Shown here piece by piece: positions 45,747-55,100 of a stretch of DNA of 64,000 bases. The notes beneath the pieces are model-generated. The model did not search any database, was not told the DNA's origin, and worked only from the letters and a program-made list of their open reading frames with translations. The position numbers and the translations under genes were made by a program. The DNA is from CBINFS01 sp966250015 (GTDB lineage Bacteria > Bacteroidota > Rhodothermia > Rhodothermales > DASSAV01): NCBI GenBank assembly GCA_966250015.1, contig CBINFS010000010.1:62001-126000 (forward strand), given 5' to 3'. Each line of letters starts with the position of its first letter. Positions within the stretch are counted from its first letter, which is position 1.

Positions 45747-47189
45747 TTACGAGTTGACTGCGGAGGACTTATGCCCACCTTCGAGACGTCCGCCGAACGT
45801 GGACGGGTCGAGGCGCGATAGAACGTTCATGAGCGAGCGAGCGGTGTGGTACGATCCTTTCCAGATGTGACCTTTGTTCCGTGTTTTCCACTCCGGCTCC
45901 TTGTCCAGCCCACCCTCATACCAGCCACCGTGCTCGTGGTCGAGCAGATACGTTTTGATATACTCCCACTGCTTCAGGAACTTCTCCTCATATCGCATCT
46001 CGTCTTCCGGAAAGAGCTCGGCCATGAGGAGCAGTGTATTCAGCCCCTCCGCCTGAGCCCACCAGTTTTTGGAGTCGGCGATGATGGTTAGCTCGTCATC
46101 GCCTGCGAAGTAGTAGCCGCGGTCATAAAAACCCCCGACCTCTTCGTCCCAGCCGTATTTCAGGGCATGGTCAACCATCTTTTTGGCGATGCGGAGCGTG
46201 GTCGTGTCGTTCTCCAGCCCGAGCACGTGGGACGCTTCGAGCATCAGGAAGGCCGTTTCGACGTCGTGCCCGAATGACACGTGGTCGATCGCATAATGCG
46301 CGGTCCGTGCGGCCTCCGACGAGTCACGGTACGAAATCGGCGTCCAGTCCGGCTTAAAAAACAACGTGAGGTAGCCTTTATCCGTCGTGATCGTATCCCT
46401 GACGATGACGAGCATCTCATTCAGCCGATCGCGTACCAGGTCATCCGGCCAGACCTGGTACAGCTCGGTGAACGCTTCCAGCAGGTGGATCGAGCTGTTC
46501 TGGTCCTTCGGGGTTTCCATTCCATACCCCTCACGAATCACGGAACCGTCGGCCGCCATGAACTGGTAGTACCCCCCGTAGACGGGGTCGTGGCTGTGGT
46601 TTTCGAGCCACATGAAGGCTTCTCGCGCCAGATCGAGGGCGGCGGTGTCGCCGGAAGCGCGGTAGTATGCCGATAGCCCGTAGATGGCAAACGCATTTCC
46701 GTAGGCAAGCTTTCTGATGGACCCGTTCCGCCCCCGCATCACTTCGCCTTCACGAGTCACCGTGTCGAAGAAACCGCCGTGCTCCTTATCCCACATCACA
46801 TCGCGCAGAAAGGCAAACCCGTGCGCCGACGCCGGTAAATAGCGGGGATCGTCCGGATAAAATTGCGAAGCCTTTGCCGTACTCCACACGTGCCGGGCCT
46901 GCGTAACGATCATCTTGTTCTGCGGCTCTACCGGTTCGAATCGGTAGTCGAACGTGGTGAGAAAACCGCCGTAGACGGTGTCCACCGCCAGTGGATACCA
47001 TCGCTCGAAAAGTCCTGTTTTGAGGGCATCCTCGATTTCCGCAATGAGCGCTGAGCGGTCCGGTAATGTGTCCGATGGTGGGGTATCACAGGAAAACGAA
47101 ACGAATGCTAAGAATAGAATCGCCGACCCAACCAGCAGCCTTTCGACAAAGGGCAGCCTGGTCGGAGCGGAATCGTGATTTGAGGACAT
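45747..47189 (-). CDS. AGE-family epimerase/isomerase, lipoprotein
   Basis: 480 residues from the ATG at 47189; a GTG at 47201 would add four. A lipoprotein signal (AILFLAFVSFSC) precedes an (alpha/alpha)6 barrel: HVWSTAKASQFYPDDPRYL, YGNAFAIYGLSAYYRASG, ETPKDQNSSIHLLEAFTELY, DVETAFLMLEASHVLG and NWWAQAEGLNTLLLM. The family includes N-acylglucosamine 2-epimerase and mannose/cellobiose epimerases. Export of such an enzyme is unusual, because most act in the cytoplasm. Substrate unknown. Confidence 0.92.
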   Translation of the reverse strand: MSSNHDSAPTRLPFVERLLVGSAILFLAFVSFSCDTPPSDTLPDRSALIAEIEDALKTGLFERWYPLAVDTVYGGFLTTFDYRFEPVEPQNKMIVTQARHVWSTAKASQFYPDDPRYLPASAHGFAFLRDVMWDKEHGGFFDTVTREGEVMRGRNGSIRKLAYGNAFAIYGLSAYYRASGDTAALDLAREAFMWLENHSHDPVYGGYYQFMAADGSVIREGYGMETPKDQNSSIHLLEAFTELYQVWPDDLVRDRLNEMLVIVRDTITTDKGYLTLFFKPDWTPISYRDSSEAARTAHYAIDHVSFGHDVETAFLMLEASHVLGLENDTTTLRIAKKMVDHALKYGWDEEVGGFYDRGYYFAGDDELTIIADSKNWWAQAEGLNTLLLMAELFPEDEMRYEEKFLKQWEYIKTYLLDHEHGGWYEGGLDKEPEWKTRNKGHIWKGSYHTARSLMNVLSRLDPSTFGGRLEGGHKSSAVNS

Positions 47190-47276
47190 AGCCGTGTACA
47201 CTTGAAAAGGCTTGCAAGTGGGGCTCTTACCGTCGATCCCGAAAAAAAGCCTCCCTGATATTCGGATGAGAATAGG

Positions 47277-48209
47277 TTACCAGGTACGTTCCTTCAAGAG
47301 CTCCTGGATGCGGGATTTCGGGACGGGAAGCGTCTCCATATTCTCTTCGAGCCACTGCGAGAAGTCACGCTCGATCTCTTCCGTCCATCTCGTGTCGATC
47401 TGGCCGGGTGTATACTTGCCTTCCCGCAGGCGTTGATGGCCAAACCTGTCGCGAAGCATGACGATTTCCGCGGTCTCGACGACTCGCTGAACGAGATGGG
47501 CAGGAATAAAAATCACGCCCCCACGCTTCGCCAGCACCGCATCGCCGGGCAGAACGGTCGCCTTGCCTATTCTCGTCGGCACGTTGAGACCCATCAGCAT
47601 CATTTCCTGGATGAAGGACGGGTCCCATCCCCGAACGAAGGCGTTGAACCCTTCGATCTCCGATAGTCCCTCAAGATCGCGGACGGAACCGTCGAAGACG
47701 ACCCCGTTGCCAGACTTGGCAAAAATCGAGTTGCCCAGGTTGTCGCCGATCAGGGTGCCGTTTTCGATCTTACCAAAGGCATCCGCCACGTAGACGTCCC
47801 CCGGCTGCAAAACGTCGATCGGCCACGAGTTCATTGCACCGACACGTCCTTCGGCGTGCCCCCGTTCGAGCATACGCTGCTGCAGCTCGGGACGGCTCGG
47901 CATGTACACGGCGGTCACGGCGCGGCCGACGATCGGAACGTCTTCGTGGATCATCTTCCAGTTCCCTTCGAACTGGTTGTGGTAACCGGCTCCCCTCAAC
48001 ACGCCCCACGCCTCTTCGATCGAGACGTTCTTTAGTCGCTCGAGAAGATCGTCCGGTACTTTCGGGCGGCCATCCGGGAAGCGCTCCCCTTCCCATTCAG
48101 CCGTTAGAAAAATCATTTCCTCTCGTGATATGGTCTGGCCATGAGCTGGTAGTAAAACCGGGACGAGCAGTGATACGAACACTACCAGCACACCTACACG
48201 ACGCAACAT
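47277..48209 (-). CDS. Secreted RraA-family protein (aldolase/decarboxylase type)
   Basis: 310 residues from the ATG at 48209, which has AGGAGG 9-11 nt upstream. A signal peptide (VLVVFVSLLVPVLLPAHGQ) is followed by an N-terminal extension and the RraA core: PIDVLQPGDVYVADAFG, GDNLGNSIFAKSGNGVVFD, GSVRDLEGLSEIEGF and VLAKRGGVIFIPAHLVQRVV. RraA-fold proteins include 4-hydroxy-4-methyl-2-oxoglutarate aldolases and oxaloacetate decarboxylases that bind a divalent metal at the Asp of VRDLEG. True RraA (RNase E regulator) is about 160 residues, lacks a signal peptide and is a different subfamily, so an enzymatic role is likely. Confidence 0.9.
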   Translation of the reverse strand: MLRRVGVLVVFVSLLVPVLLPAHGQTISREEMIFLTAEWEGERFPDGRPKVPDDLLERLKNVSIEEAWGVLRGAGYHNQFEGNWKMIHEDVPIVGRAVTAVYMPSRPELQQRMLERGHAEGRVGAMNSWPIDVLQPGDVYVADAFGKIENGTLIGDNLGNSIFAKSGNGVVFDGSVRDLEGLSEIEGFNAFVRGWDPSFIQEMMLMGLNVPTRIGKATVLPGDAVLAKRGGVIFIPAHLVQRVVETAEIVMLRDRFGHQRLREGKYTPGQIDTRWTEEIERDFSQWLEENMETLPVPKSRIQELLKERTW

Positions 48210-48349
48210 ATGAGTACAGCCTCCTGATCTTCGGAAAAAGCGTGACAAAAGGAAGGACGTTCGCTACGGATCACGACCTGGCGATCGCTCCGTTACAACC
48301 TTCCCTGAATATGCGCAGTGGACGGCAGAGAGGCAAGCGATCCTTTCAA

Positions 48350-50473
48350 TCAGTCTGGCAGCGCAAAGGCCACGTAGGCGTCACCCGACTTCGTGCCCAT
48401 CTTGCCGCCTCCGGCTGCAATTACGACGTACTGCTTACCGTTGACCTCGTACGTGCTCGGCGTCGCATAACCGCCGGCCGGCAGCTCCGTCTCCCACAAC
48501 AATTCACCGGTCTCCTTGTCGAACGCTCTGAACTTTTCGTCCTTTGTCGCCCCGATGAAGACGAGGCCGCCCGCGGTAACGACCGGTCCGCCGTAATTTT
48601 CCGTACCGGTAGGGGGTATTCCCCGAGCAGTAAGCTCCGGAAACTCACCAAGAGTAACCGTCCAGGCGATCTCACCCCTGTTGAGGTCGATTGCATTGAG
48701 CGTGCCCCACGGGGGCTTAACGGCAGGATAGCCATTCTGGTCGAGAAAGCGGTTGTAGCCGGTGTGCCCGTACGGGATCACACTACTCTCTACCTCTACC
48801 TTTTCGCCGTGATGATCGGCCCGTGTGACGTTGAAGAGATAGTCGACCAACGCGTCCCGCTGCCGTTCAGAGAGGTATCCGAACGAAGGCATCACGCCCT
48901 TCCCGGTTCGAATCAGCTCTGAGACGTCCTTACGAGTATAGCGCTCCTCGACGGCGAGCAACGATGGATAGGTTTGGCCATCACCGAGCCGGTCCATGCC
49001 GTGGCACGCTGCACAGTTCGTTGCATAGAGCTGCCTGCCCGTTCCGCCGGAGGCTAGCTCTTCGTTGCCTGCAATCTCGAACATGGTCAGGATCCACGGC
49101 ATCTCGTTGGCATTGACGTACAGCAGGCCCGTTTCGGGGTCGAAGGCAGCGCCGCCCCACTCACCTCCCCCGTCGAATCCCGGAAAAATGATCGTTCCTT
49201 CGAGGCTCGGCGGTACGAACTGGCCGCCCGACCGCACCTGCCGGAATCGTTCCAACACGTAAGCATGCGACTCCGGTGAGATGTCCGTAATGTCTTCTTC
49301 GCGGAACTCCTGCCGTGCGAACGGCGGGGGCTTGACGGGCAACGGCTGCGTTGGCCAGGTCATCTCACCCATCAGCTCCGAACGAGGGTACTCTCGTTCC
49401 TCGATTGGAAATAGCGGCTCCCCTGTCTCTCGGTCCAGCACAAACACGTGCCCCGACTTGGTAATCTGGGCCAGCGCGTCCACGCGGCGTCCGTTAATAT
49501 TCAGGGTGACGAGGTTGGGGGGAGCGGGAAGGTCGCGGTCCCAGATGTCGTGCCGGACGGTTTGAAAATGCCAGATCCGTTTCCCGGTAGCGGCATCGAG
49601 CGCCAGAATGGAATTGGCAAAAAGATTTTGGCCGTGGCGGTTTCCTCCCCAGAAATCGAAGGCGGCAGAGCCGGTGGGGATGTAGACGATCCCGCGCTCC
49701 TCGTCGAGGCTCATGCCGCTCCACGAATTGGCCCCGCCGACCTCCTGCCAGGCGTCCGGCGGCCACGTATCGTATCCATACTCTCCTGGTCTGGGGATCG
49801 TATGGAAAATCCATTTGATCTCGCCAGTCCGCACGTTGAACGCACGAATGTGGCCCGGTGCGGCCGGGTGGCCTTCAGAGACGCGCGCCCCCAGGATGAG
49901 CAGATCGCGGTAAATGACGCCCGGCGACGTTGCGGCAATGAACAGTCCTTCCGTATCCCTACCCAATCCCTCGTGAAGGTTGACGACGCCCCCGTTGCCG
50001 AACGACGGAATAGGCTTGCCCGTGCGTGCGTCGAGCGCATAAAGGCTCGGCCCGGCGGTGTACAGAATGCGCTTATCGTCCCCGTCCTCCCAGTACATCA
50101 CGCCCCGGTTGACGCTCAGGTTACCCGTGGTAGAATCAACCGAGAATGGCTCAAAGGTCCAGATCTCTTCTCCCGTAGCAGCGTGCAAGGCAAACGCCTT
50201 CAGCATGGGCGACGTCGCGTACAGGACGGAGTCAACGATAATCGGGTTACATTGAATCTGCGTACGCCCCTCTTCGCTGGCGTCTCCCGTCCGATAGATC
50301 CACGCAACTTCGAGCCGGTGCACGTTCTCCCGATTGATCTGATCGAGACTGGAATAGCGTGAGTTGGTCGGGTCGCCTCCATACGATCGCCACGTACGAA
50401 AAGCCGTTTCATCTGAAGAGCAAGCCGGGAGGACCAGCACAATTACAACAAGGAGAATTATCGAAGAACGCAT
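48350..50473 (-). CDS. PQQ-dependent dehydrogenase with cytochrome c domain, lipoprotein
   Basis: 707 residues with a lipoprotein signal (IILLVVIVLVLPAC). An eight-bladed beta-propeller carries Trp-docking repeats (VAWIYRTGDASEEGRTQIQC; LYALDARTGKPIPSFGNGG; ILALDAATGKRIWHFQTVRH). An inserted cytochrome c domain has the haem motif CAACH (about residue 487) with the axial Met in KGVMPSFGYL. It oxidises an alcohol or aldose in the periplasm and passes electrons to its own cytochrome. It opens the catabolic cluster; the divergent nitronate monooxygenase lies across a 464-bp gap. Confidence 0.95.
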   Translation of the reverse strand: MRSSIILLVVIVLVLPACSSDETAFRTWRSYGGDPTNSRYSSLDQINRENVHRLEVAWIYRTGDASEEGRTQIQCNPIIVDSVLYATSPMLKAFALHAATGEEIWTFEPFSVDSTTGNLSVNRGVMYWEDGDDKRILYTAGPSLYALDARTGKPIPSFGNGGVVNLHEGLGRDTEGLFIAATSPGVIYRDLLILGARVSEGHPAAPGHIRAFNVRTGEIKWIFHTIPRPGEYGYDTWPPDAWQEVGGANSWSGMSLDEERGIVYIPTGSAAFDFWGGNRHGQNLFANSILALDAATGKRIWHFQTVRHDIWDRDLPAPPNLVTLNINGRRVDALAQITKSGHVFVLDRETGEPLFPIEEREYPRSELMGEMTWPTQPLPVKPPPFARQEFREEDITDISPESHAYVLERFRQVRSGGQFVPPSLEGTIIFPGFDGGGEWGGAAFDPETGLLYVNANEMPWILTMFEIAGNEELASGGTGRQLYATNCAACHGMDRLGDGQTYPSLLAVEERYTRKDVSELIRTGKGVMPSFGYLSERQRDALVDYLFNVTRADHHGEKVEVESSVIPYGHTGYNRFLDQNGYPAVKPPWGTLNAIDLNRGEIAWTVTLGEFPELTARGIPPTGTENYGGPVVTAGGLVFIGATKDEKFRAFDKETGELLWETELPAGGYATPSTYEVNGKQYVVIAAGGGKMGTKSGDAYVAFALPD

Positions 50474-50937
50474 GACGGGAGGTTAGAAGGAGAACAATAC
50501 CATGGCCCTATGATACACCAGTCGAGTACGAACCCGAACGCCTCGTGGTAACCGGCCTGTTACGTGAAGAAATTTTAGTGAAAGCCCGCACTAATTACCA
50601 GACCCAAACATCTGAAAAGCTTGTCCCTCCTGAAGCCGTTGTGTCAGAGGTTTCTTGATCAATAAAAACAGAATACTAGACCGGAGTCGCAAAACAATCG
50701 CGAGCAGCCCGTGCCCCTCGACAGGTTTTGCCCTTTAATCCACCTACTCGTTTCTTTATTAACGGGATAGCCTTTTACCAGAAACCCACCACAACCAGGC
50801 CTTTATCTGCTAACAATATTCCGCCGTCGGGATCTTTCATAGCCCACCGTATTTGCAGGCGGTGGCGCATGCATACAACGGCGATAGCCGCCAGATCGAA
50901 TTTTTTCAGCACGTATTTGAACGGGACTCTTTAAGGG
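50474..50937. other. Divergent intergenic region between PQQ dehydrogenase and nitronate monooxygenase
   Basis: 464 bp with no gene, terminator or repeat that I can support; it should contain both promoters of the divergent genes. No operator-like palindrome stood out. Confidence 0.5.
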
Positions 50938-52431
50938 ATGGAGCTAAAGACAGAGATTTTTAACGGTCGGGGATGGCCCCGCATCATTCAGGGTGGAATG
51001 GGGATTGCGGTCTCGAGCTGGCGGCTGGCACGGCGCGTGGCGGAGATGGGTGAGATGGGGGTGGTTTCCGGAACGGCGATCGACTCGGTGGTGGTCCGCG
51101 AATTGCAGCGCGGCGATCCGAATGGCCGGTTACGGTCGCTCGCCAGGTATCCCGATCAGGAAATCGTAGAGTATCTCAAGAACACCTATTTCGTAGAAGG
51201 CGGGATACCGGAAGGATCACCCTACAAGCTGCTGCCGATCCACCGGTTCAAACCGACGCGGCGCTCGCAACGGATCCTGAGCGCTGCCACCTACTCCGAG
51301 GTCGTCCTGGCAAAGGAAGGACACAAAGGAGTCGTGGGCATCAATTTGATGGCCAAGCTGAAGCGCCACACCCTGGCTTGTATGGTTGGAGCCATGCTTG
51401 CCGGCGTCGACGCCATTTTGATAGGCGCCGGAATTCCAATCGAGGAAGCGGAAGCCCTCCGGATGCTGGCCGACGCAAAGCCCGCACGGCTACGCCTTGA
51501 CGTGGATACTTCCTCGTTCGGTGGCGGAAACGGCGAAACGTACTACTACGAACTGAACCCGACTGACCTCGTTCCGGAACTCCGCCCCATGCCCCGGCCG
51601 GCCTTTCTACCGATCATTTCGTCGGACTTGCTGGCGAACATCCTGCACAAAAAGCTACCGGCCGGGACGATCTCCGGGATCATCATCGAGGGACCGGTTG
51701 CCGGTGGCCACAACGCCCCGCCGCGAAACAAGGGGGTCGACGAAAACCAGAATCCAGTCTACGACGAGCGGGACCACGCCGACCTGGACCGCATCCTCGC
51801 GCTCGGTTACCCGGTGTATCTTGCCGGCGGATATGGCAGCCCGGAAGGGCTCCAGCAGGCGCTCGCCATGGGCGCAACCGGCATACAGGTGGGCACGCTC
51901 TTTTCGTTGACCAACGAATCAGGGTATCCGGCCGCTACCAAAGCCTTCATCATCGAACGGATTCACAGGCGGCAGGTCTCCGTCCGAACCGACGGCCGCC
52001 TCTCGTCGACGGGGTTCCCTTTCAAAGCCGTTGAAATCGAAAATACGCTCGGGATTCCGGAGCTTCTGGCCGGTCGCAGGCGAATATGCGACCTCGGATA
52101 CCTGCAGACTCCTTACCTCGACGAACGGGGAACCATCCAGGGTCGGTGTTCGGCCGAACCCGTGGAAGATTACGTGCGGAAGGGCGGCGCCATCGAAGAC
52201 ACCGAACGCCGCGGATGCCTGTGCAACGGGCTCCTGGCCAACATCGGACTCGGACAGGTGCAGAAATGGGGCAAGGAAATGGAGCTCTTCACTGCCGGAG
52301 ACGACCTCGTCGATCTACCGCTCGGCTCCGTCGACGAGCCGCACTACTCGGCGGAAGACGCCATCCGGTACCTCCGGGGTGAATACGTCCCTACCCAGGA
52401 GGAAGTGGGAAGAATGGAAGCGGGGGCGTAA
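50938..52431 (+). CDS. Nitronate monooxygenase / 2-nitropropane dioxygenase-type flavoprotein
   Basis: 497 residues, longer than the usual 320-380. The FMN barrel is recognisable by IIQGGMGIAVSSWRLARRVA, MGVVSGTAIDSV, GINLMAKLKRHTLACMVGAM, IIEGPVAGGHNAPPRNKG and LALGYPVYLAGGYGSPEGLQ, then MGATGIQVGTLFSL. The C-terminal ~100 residues carry several Cys (RRGCLCNGLLANIGLGQVQK) and have no known partner motif that I can name. The family oxidises nitronates or, in some branches, works as an enoyl-ACP reductase. Confidence 0.88.
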   Translation: MELKTEIFNGRGWPRIIQGGMGIAVSSWRLARRVAEMGEMGVVSGTAIDSVVVRELQRGDPNGRLRSLARYPDQEIVEYLKNTYFVEGGIPEGSPYKLLPIHRFKPTRRSQRILSAATYSEVVLAKEGHKGVVGINLMAKLKRHTLACMVGAMLAGVDAILIGAGIPIEEAEALRMLADAKPARLRLDVDTSSFGGGNGETYYYELNPTDLVPELRPMPRPAFLPIISSDLLANILHKKLPAGTISGIIIEGPVAGGHNAPPRNKGVDENQNPVYDERDHADLDRILALGYPVYLAGGYGSPEGLQQALAMGATGIQVGTLFSLTNESGYPAATKAFIIERIHRRQVSVRTDGRLSSTGFPFKAVEIENTLGIPELLAGRRRICDLGYLQTPYLDERGTIQGRCSAEPVEDYVRKGGAIEDTERRGCLCNGLLANIGLGQVQKWGKEMELFTAGDDLVDLPLGSVDEPHYSAEDAIRYLRGEYVPTQEEVGRMEAGA

Positions 52432-52442
52432 AAGAATCGCAT

Positions 52443-52491
52443 AAAAAAAGAAAGGCACGAGAGGTAAAAACCTTCCGTGCCTTTCTTTTTT
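52443..52491. terminator. Bidirectional terminator between convergent genes
   Basis: AAAGGCACG at 52451-52459 pairs with CGTGCCTTT at 52476-52484 and continues as an A/T extension (AAAAAAG with CTTTTTT). T runs exist on both strands. It serves the nitronate monooxygenase gene and the EF-hand gene, which converge here. Confidence 0.92.
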
Positions 52492-52517
52492 GATTATCCC
52501 TCAGTTTCGCTTACGCG

Positions 52518-53261
52518 TTAGGGATTCATGTCAGGCTCGGTTTCGGGGGCTGGCTCCGTCTGCCCATCCTGCATGGAACCATCGTCCATGTCCGACGGCA
52601 TATCAGTGCCAGGCGAATACGGATTATCCATCATATCCGTACCCTGGTTCATACCACTCTCGAGGCCCCAGGCATAGCTCCACTCATTCCACTCGTTCTG
52701 GTCTACACTGCCGGATTCATCTTTGTCGAACAGGCCGAAAACACCCTGTGAAAACTCCTGCTCGTTTATGTCGCCCGTGCTGTCCAGATCCCACTCCCCG
52801 TACAATCCGGTCTCACGGAAACGCTCGGAGAAAGCATCACTGGTCAGACCTTCCCCACCGGCAGCGTTCCAGTCTGCATAGGTTTCGGTGAAGTCGTTGC
52901 CAAACCATCGATTGGACCAGGAATTAAACTCGCTCTCGTCGATGACGTTATTCCGGTCTTCGTCCCACAGACCAAACGTTCCTTCTGCAAACTCGTTTTC
53001 ATTGAGGCTTCCGCTTCCGTCTGCGTCCCAGGTACGGAATGGGCTCGATTCGGTGAAGCGCTGGCTGAATTCACTTTCTTCGAGCTGCATGTCGGCGTTC
53101 GCGTCCCATCCCGTAAATCCGTGACTGGCGCCTGGCTCCGTCAGTGAGCCGTCGAGCTCGGTATCATCTGTCGTGAGGTCCTCAGTATACGTTTCCTCTT
53201 CAGCACACGCTGCACCGAAGATGAGAACCAGACTTAATGCGAATCCGAATAACTTATTCAT
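52518..53261 (-). CDS. EF-hand lipoprotein
   Basis: 247 residues with a lipoprotein signal (ALSLVLIFGAAC) and a very acidic mature part. Five EF-hand-like loops with the expected Asp/Asn spacing can be read: DANADMQLEESEF, DADGSGSLNENEF, DEDRNNVIDESEF, DLDSTGDINEQEF and DKDESGSVDQNEW; a degenerate sixth is NAAGGEGLTSDAF. Each is followed or preceded by a Trp/Phe-containing helix. The tail (after about 205) is Asp/Glu/Met/Pro-rich and probably disordered. It should bind calcium at the cell surface or in the periplasm. Confidence 0.9.
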   Translation of the reverse strand: MNKLFGFALSLVLIFGAACAEEETYTEDLTTDDTELDGSLTEPGASHGFTGWDANADMQLEESEFSQRFTESSPFRTWDADGSGSLNENEFAEGTFGLWDEDRNNVIDESEFNSWSNRWFGNDFTETYADWNAAGGEGLTSDAFSERFRETGLYGEWDLDSTGDINEQEFSQGVFGLFDKDESGSVDQNEWNEWSYAWGLESGMNQGTDMMDNPYSPGTDMPSDMDDGSMQDGQTEPAPETEPDMNP

Positions 53262-53455
53262 ATTCTCCTCCTCAAAGGTTCAGTCCCCTTAAATGCGAGT
53301 CCTGTATAAATAGGCTGTTAAGCCGTGACTTTCGCAGGGGGCTGATATGGCATCGCAGAGTTAATCGTTCCGGGAGGAGCGAAAACCGTTGAGGTTCCGT
53401 TACATTCTGCGACACAGGTCACAGGGGCGTTGCATGAGAGAGGGAGGAGAATTCC

Positions 53456-54724
53456 TCATTGCAAAATCGAGTAGGACAGCTTCAGTTGTGTTGCGAGGTG
53501 CTCGAGGTCTTTCCCGGATGCGGGCAGACAGGCTAGCAGGTTGGGCGCACGCTCCGCGATCCAGGGATCTGTGTCGAAGCCGGGCGACAACGCTGCGTCC
53601 AGGCCGAGTAGCTGCCGCCACTCGGTAATTCGTTCGATCGAGTAGGCTTCGAGATCACCCAGTTGCTTCTCGTGGCGGAGGATGGCCGCAATCCGTCCGG
53701 CCAGGTCATACGCTTCACGAAAACCAACATTCATGCTCTGCACGCCGACAGGTCCGGTCATGTGGCCGGAATCGCCGGCAAGCCAGAGGCGGCCTTTTCC
53801 GAAAGCGCTGGCCAGTCGCCGCTCGAATCGGACGCAGATCCGCCAGTGGATCTCTTCGATCGATCCCTTGAACCACGGCGCGCGAGCCTTGAGCAGGGGT
53901 TCGAGCTCGGCTGCCGCCAGCACGGGGAAAGCGGCATCCCCAAGCTGCACGATGAATCGATCCTTCGATCGAGACACCGGCGGCACCTCGAAGTCTTCGA
54001 GCTCGAAGGTCCATCGGCAGTATCCGTCGTCCAAAGGCCAGAGCACGTTCGTCCCGTACTCGTTCATCACGATGCGCATCTCGCCGTGAAAATCCGCATC
54101 CGTTTCAAACTCGAAGACGGCGAACTGCTGCGGTTCCCCGATCTGCGGGAAGTTGATCCCCGCCGCCTGGCGTACGTTTGAATGGTATCCGTCTGCCCCA
54201 ATGGCAAATGGAACCTGATACTCCTTGTTCCTGGCCACGACCCATTCCGTACGGGCAATCGGGTAGCCCATGGACTCCTTTTCGAGCTGATCGACCGTGA
54301 TGTCGACCTTATCCGGACGAGGGCGAATCACCGAAGCCACGTGATTCCATTTGACCTGCACACCGGACCGATCGAGCGCCTCCACCAGAAGATTCTCTAT
54401 GACGCTCTGGGGCATTACCGCAACGAATGGGTACTTCGTATCCAGCTCGGACAATCTGATCTCTGCCTTACGGTCGTTCGAATCGTACAACCCGATGGTG
54501 TGAATCTGATAGGCCTGATCCAGCACTTCTTCGATCAGACCGATTTCGTCCAGAAGAAGAAGGGAGGAGGGGTGCAATGCCAGGGCGTAACTGTGAGCAG
54601 CGGCGCGCCACTCCTGATCGATTATCTCTACGTCAACTCCACGCCTTGCCAGTGTGAGGGCGGTAAACAGGCCGACGGGACCGGCGCCTATGACGAGGAC
54701 TTCGGGAGTATGAGGGGTAGACAT
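53456..54724 (-). CDS. FAD-dependent aromatic monooxygenase (PHBH/UbiH-like)
   Basis: 422 residues from the ATG at 54724; an upstream frame to 54796 adds 24 residues before the nucleotide-binding strand and is not credible. The FAD motif VLVIGAGPVGLFTALTLARR, the DG motif GADGYHSNVRQAAG and the second FAD motif LWLAGDSGHMTGPVGVQSMN are present. It hydroxylates an aromatic or quinone-like substrate with NAD(P)H; the substrate cannot be deduced. Divergent from the alpha-glucan phosphorylase gene. Confidence 0.9.
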   Translation of the reverse strand: MSTPHTPEVLVIGAGPVGLFTALTLARRGVDVEIIDQEWRAAAHSYALALHPSSLLLLDEIGLIEEVLDQAYQIHTIGLYDSNDRKAEIRLSELDTKYPFVAVMPQSVIENLLVEALDRSGVQVKWNHVASVIRPRPDKVDITVDQLEKESMGYPIARTEWVVARNKEYQVPFAIGADGYHSNVRQAAGINFPQIGEPQQFAVFEFETDADFHGEMRIVMNEYGTNVLWPLDDGYCRWTFELEDFEVPPVSRSKDRFIVQLGDAAFPVLAAAELEPLLKARAPWFKGSIEEIHWRICVRFERRLASAFGKGRLWLAGDSGHMTGPVGVQSMNVGFREAYDLAGRIAAILRHEKQLGDLEAYSIERITEWRQLLGLDAALSPGFDTDPWIAERAPNLLACLPASGKDLEHLATQLKLSYSILQ

Positions 54725-55100
54725 GACCTGAACCACTAATATCGTGATGATCCGACGGAACAACCACTTCAGAAACCGTTCGACGTTGGCGTTCAAAGGG
54801 TTCCTTTCGTATACCTATTCAAGATAAGAAGAATAGCAATTCCTAAAATGCCAATGCCGGGCAACGAGCCTATCTCACCGGGATTCACCTGCTCATTCAG
54901 GTGAAAAGCCCGTAACGGACTCCATCGGACACCGGCATTACCGGTAGATTGCAGCCACGTAAAACAAAATCCGGTTCGACCATTCGTGTGCTGATCGGTA
55001 TTTTATGCCTCGGCCTCTCGACCGGTGGTTTCCCGCATTCCGGCCGGGTAGATTGTTCGTTACTTGATCGTTTTTGCCGGCTAGAACACGTCAGATCGAA
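54725..55100. other. Divergent intergenic region with a short hairpin
   Basis: 376 bp without a credible gene. An 8-bp inverted repeat (TTCACCTG/CAGGTGAA, 54884-54891 and 54898-54905, loop CTCATT) sits roughly midway; it could be an operator or an RNA hairpin. No riboswitch consensus was recognised. Confidence 0.45.

Noticed and set aside
47834..48922. 362-codon plus-strand frame
   Set aside because: Antisense to RraA-family and PQQ dehydrogenase genes; Arg/Ser-rich, no family resemblance.
54725..55100. Riboswitch or small-RNA gene in the divergent gap
   Set aside because: Only a simple 8-bp hairpin is present, without any known aptamer consensus.
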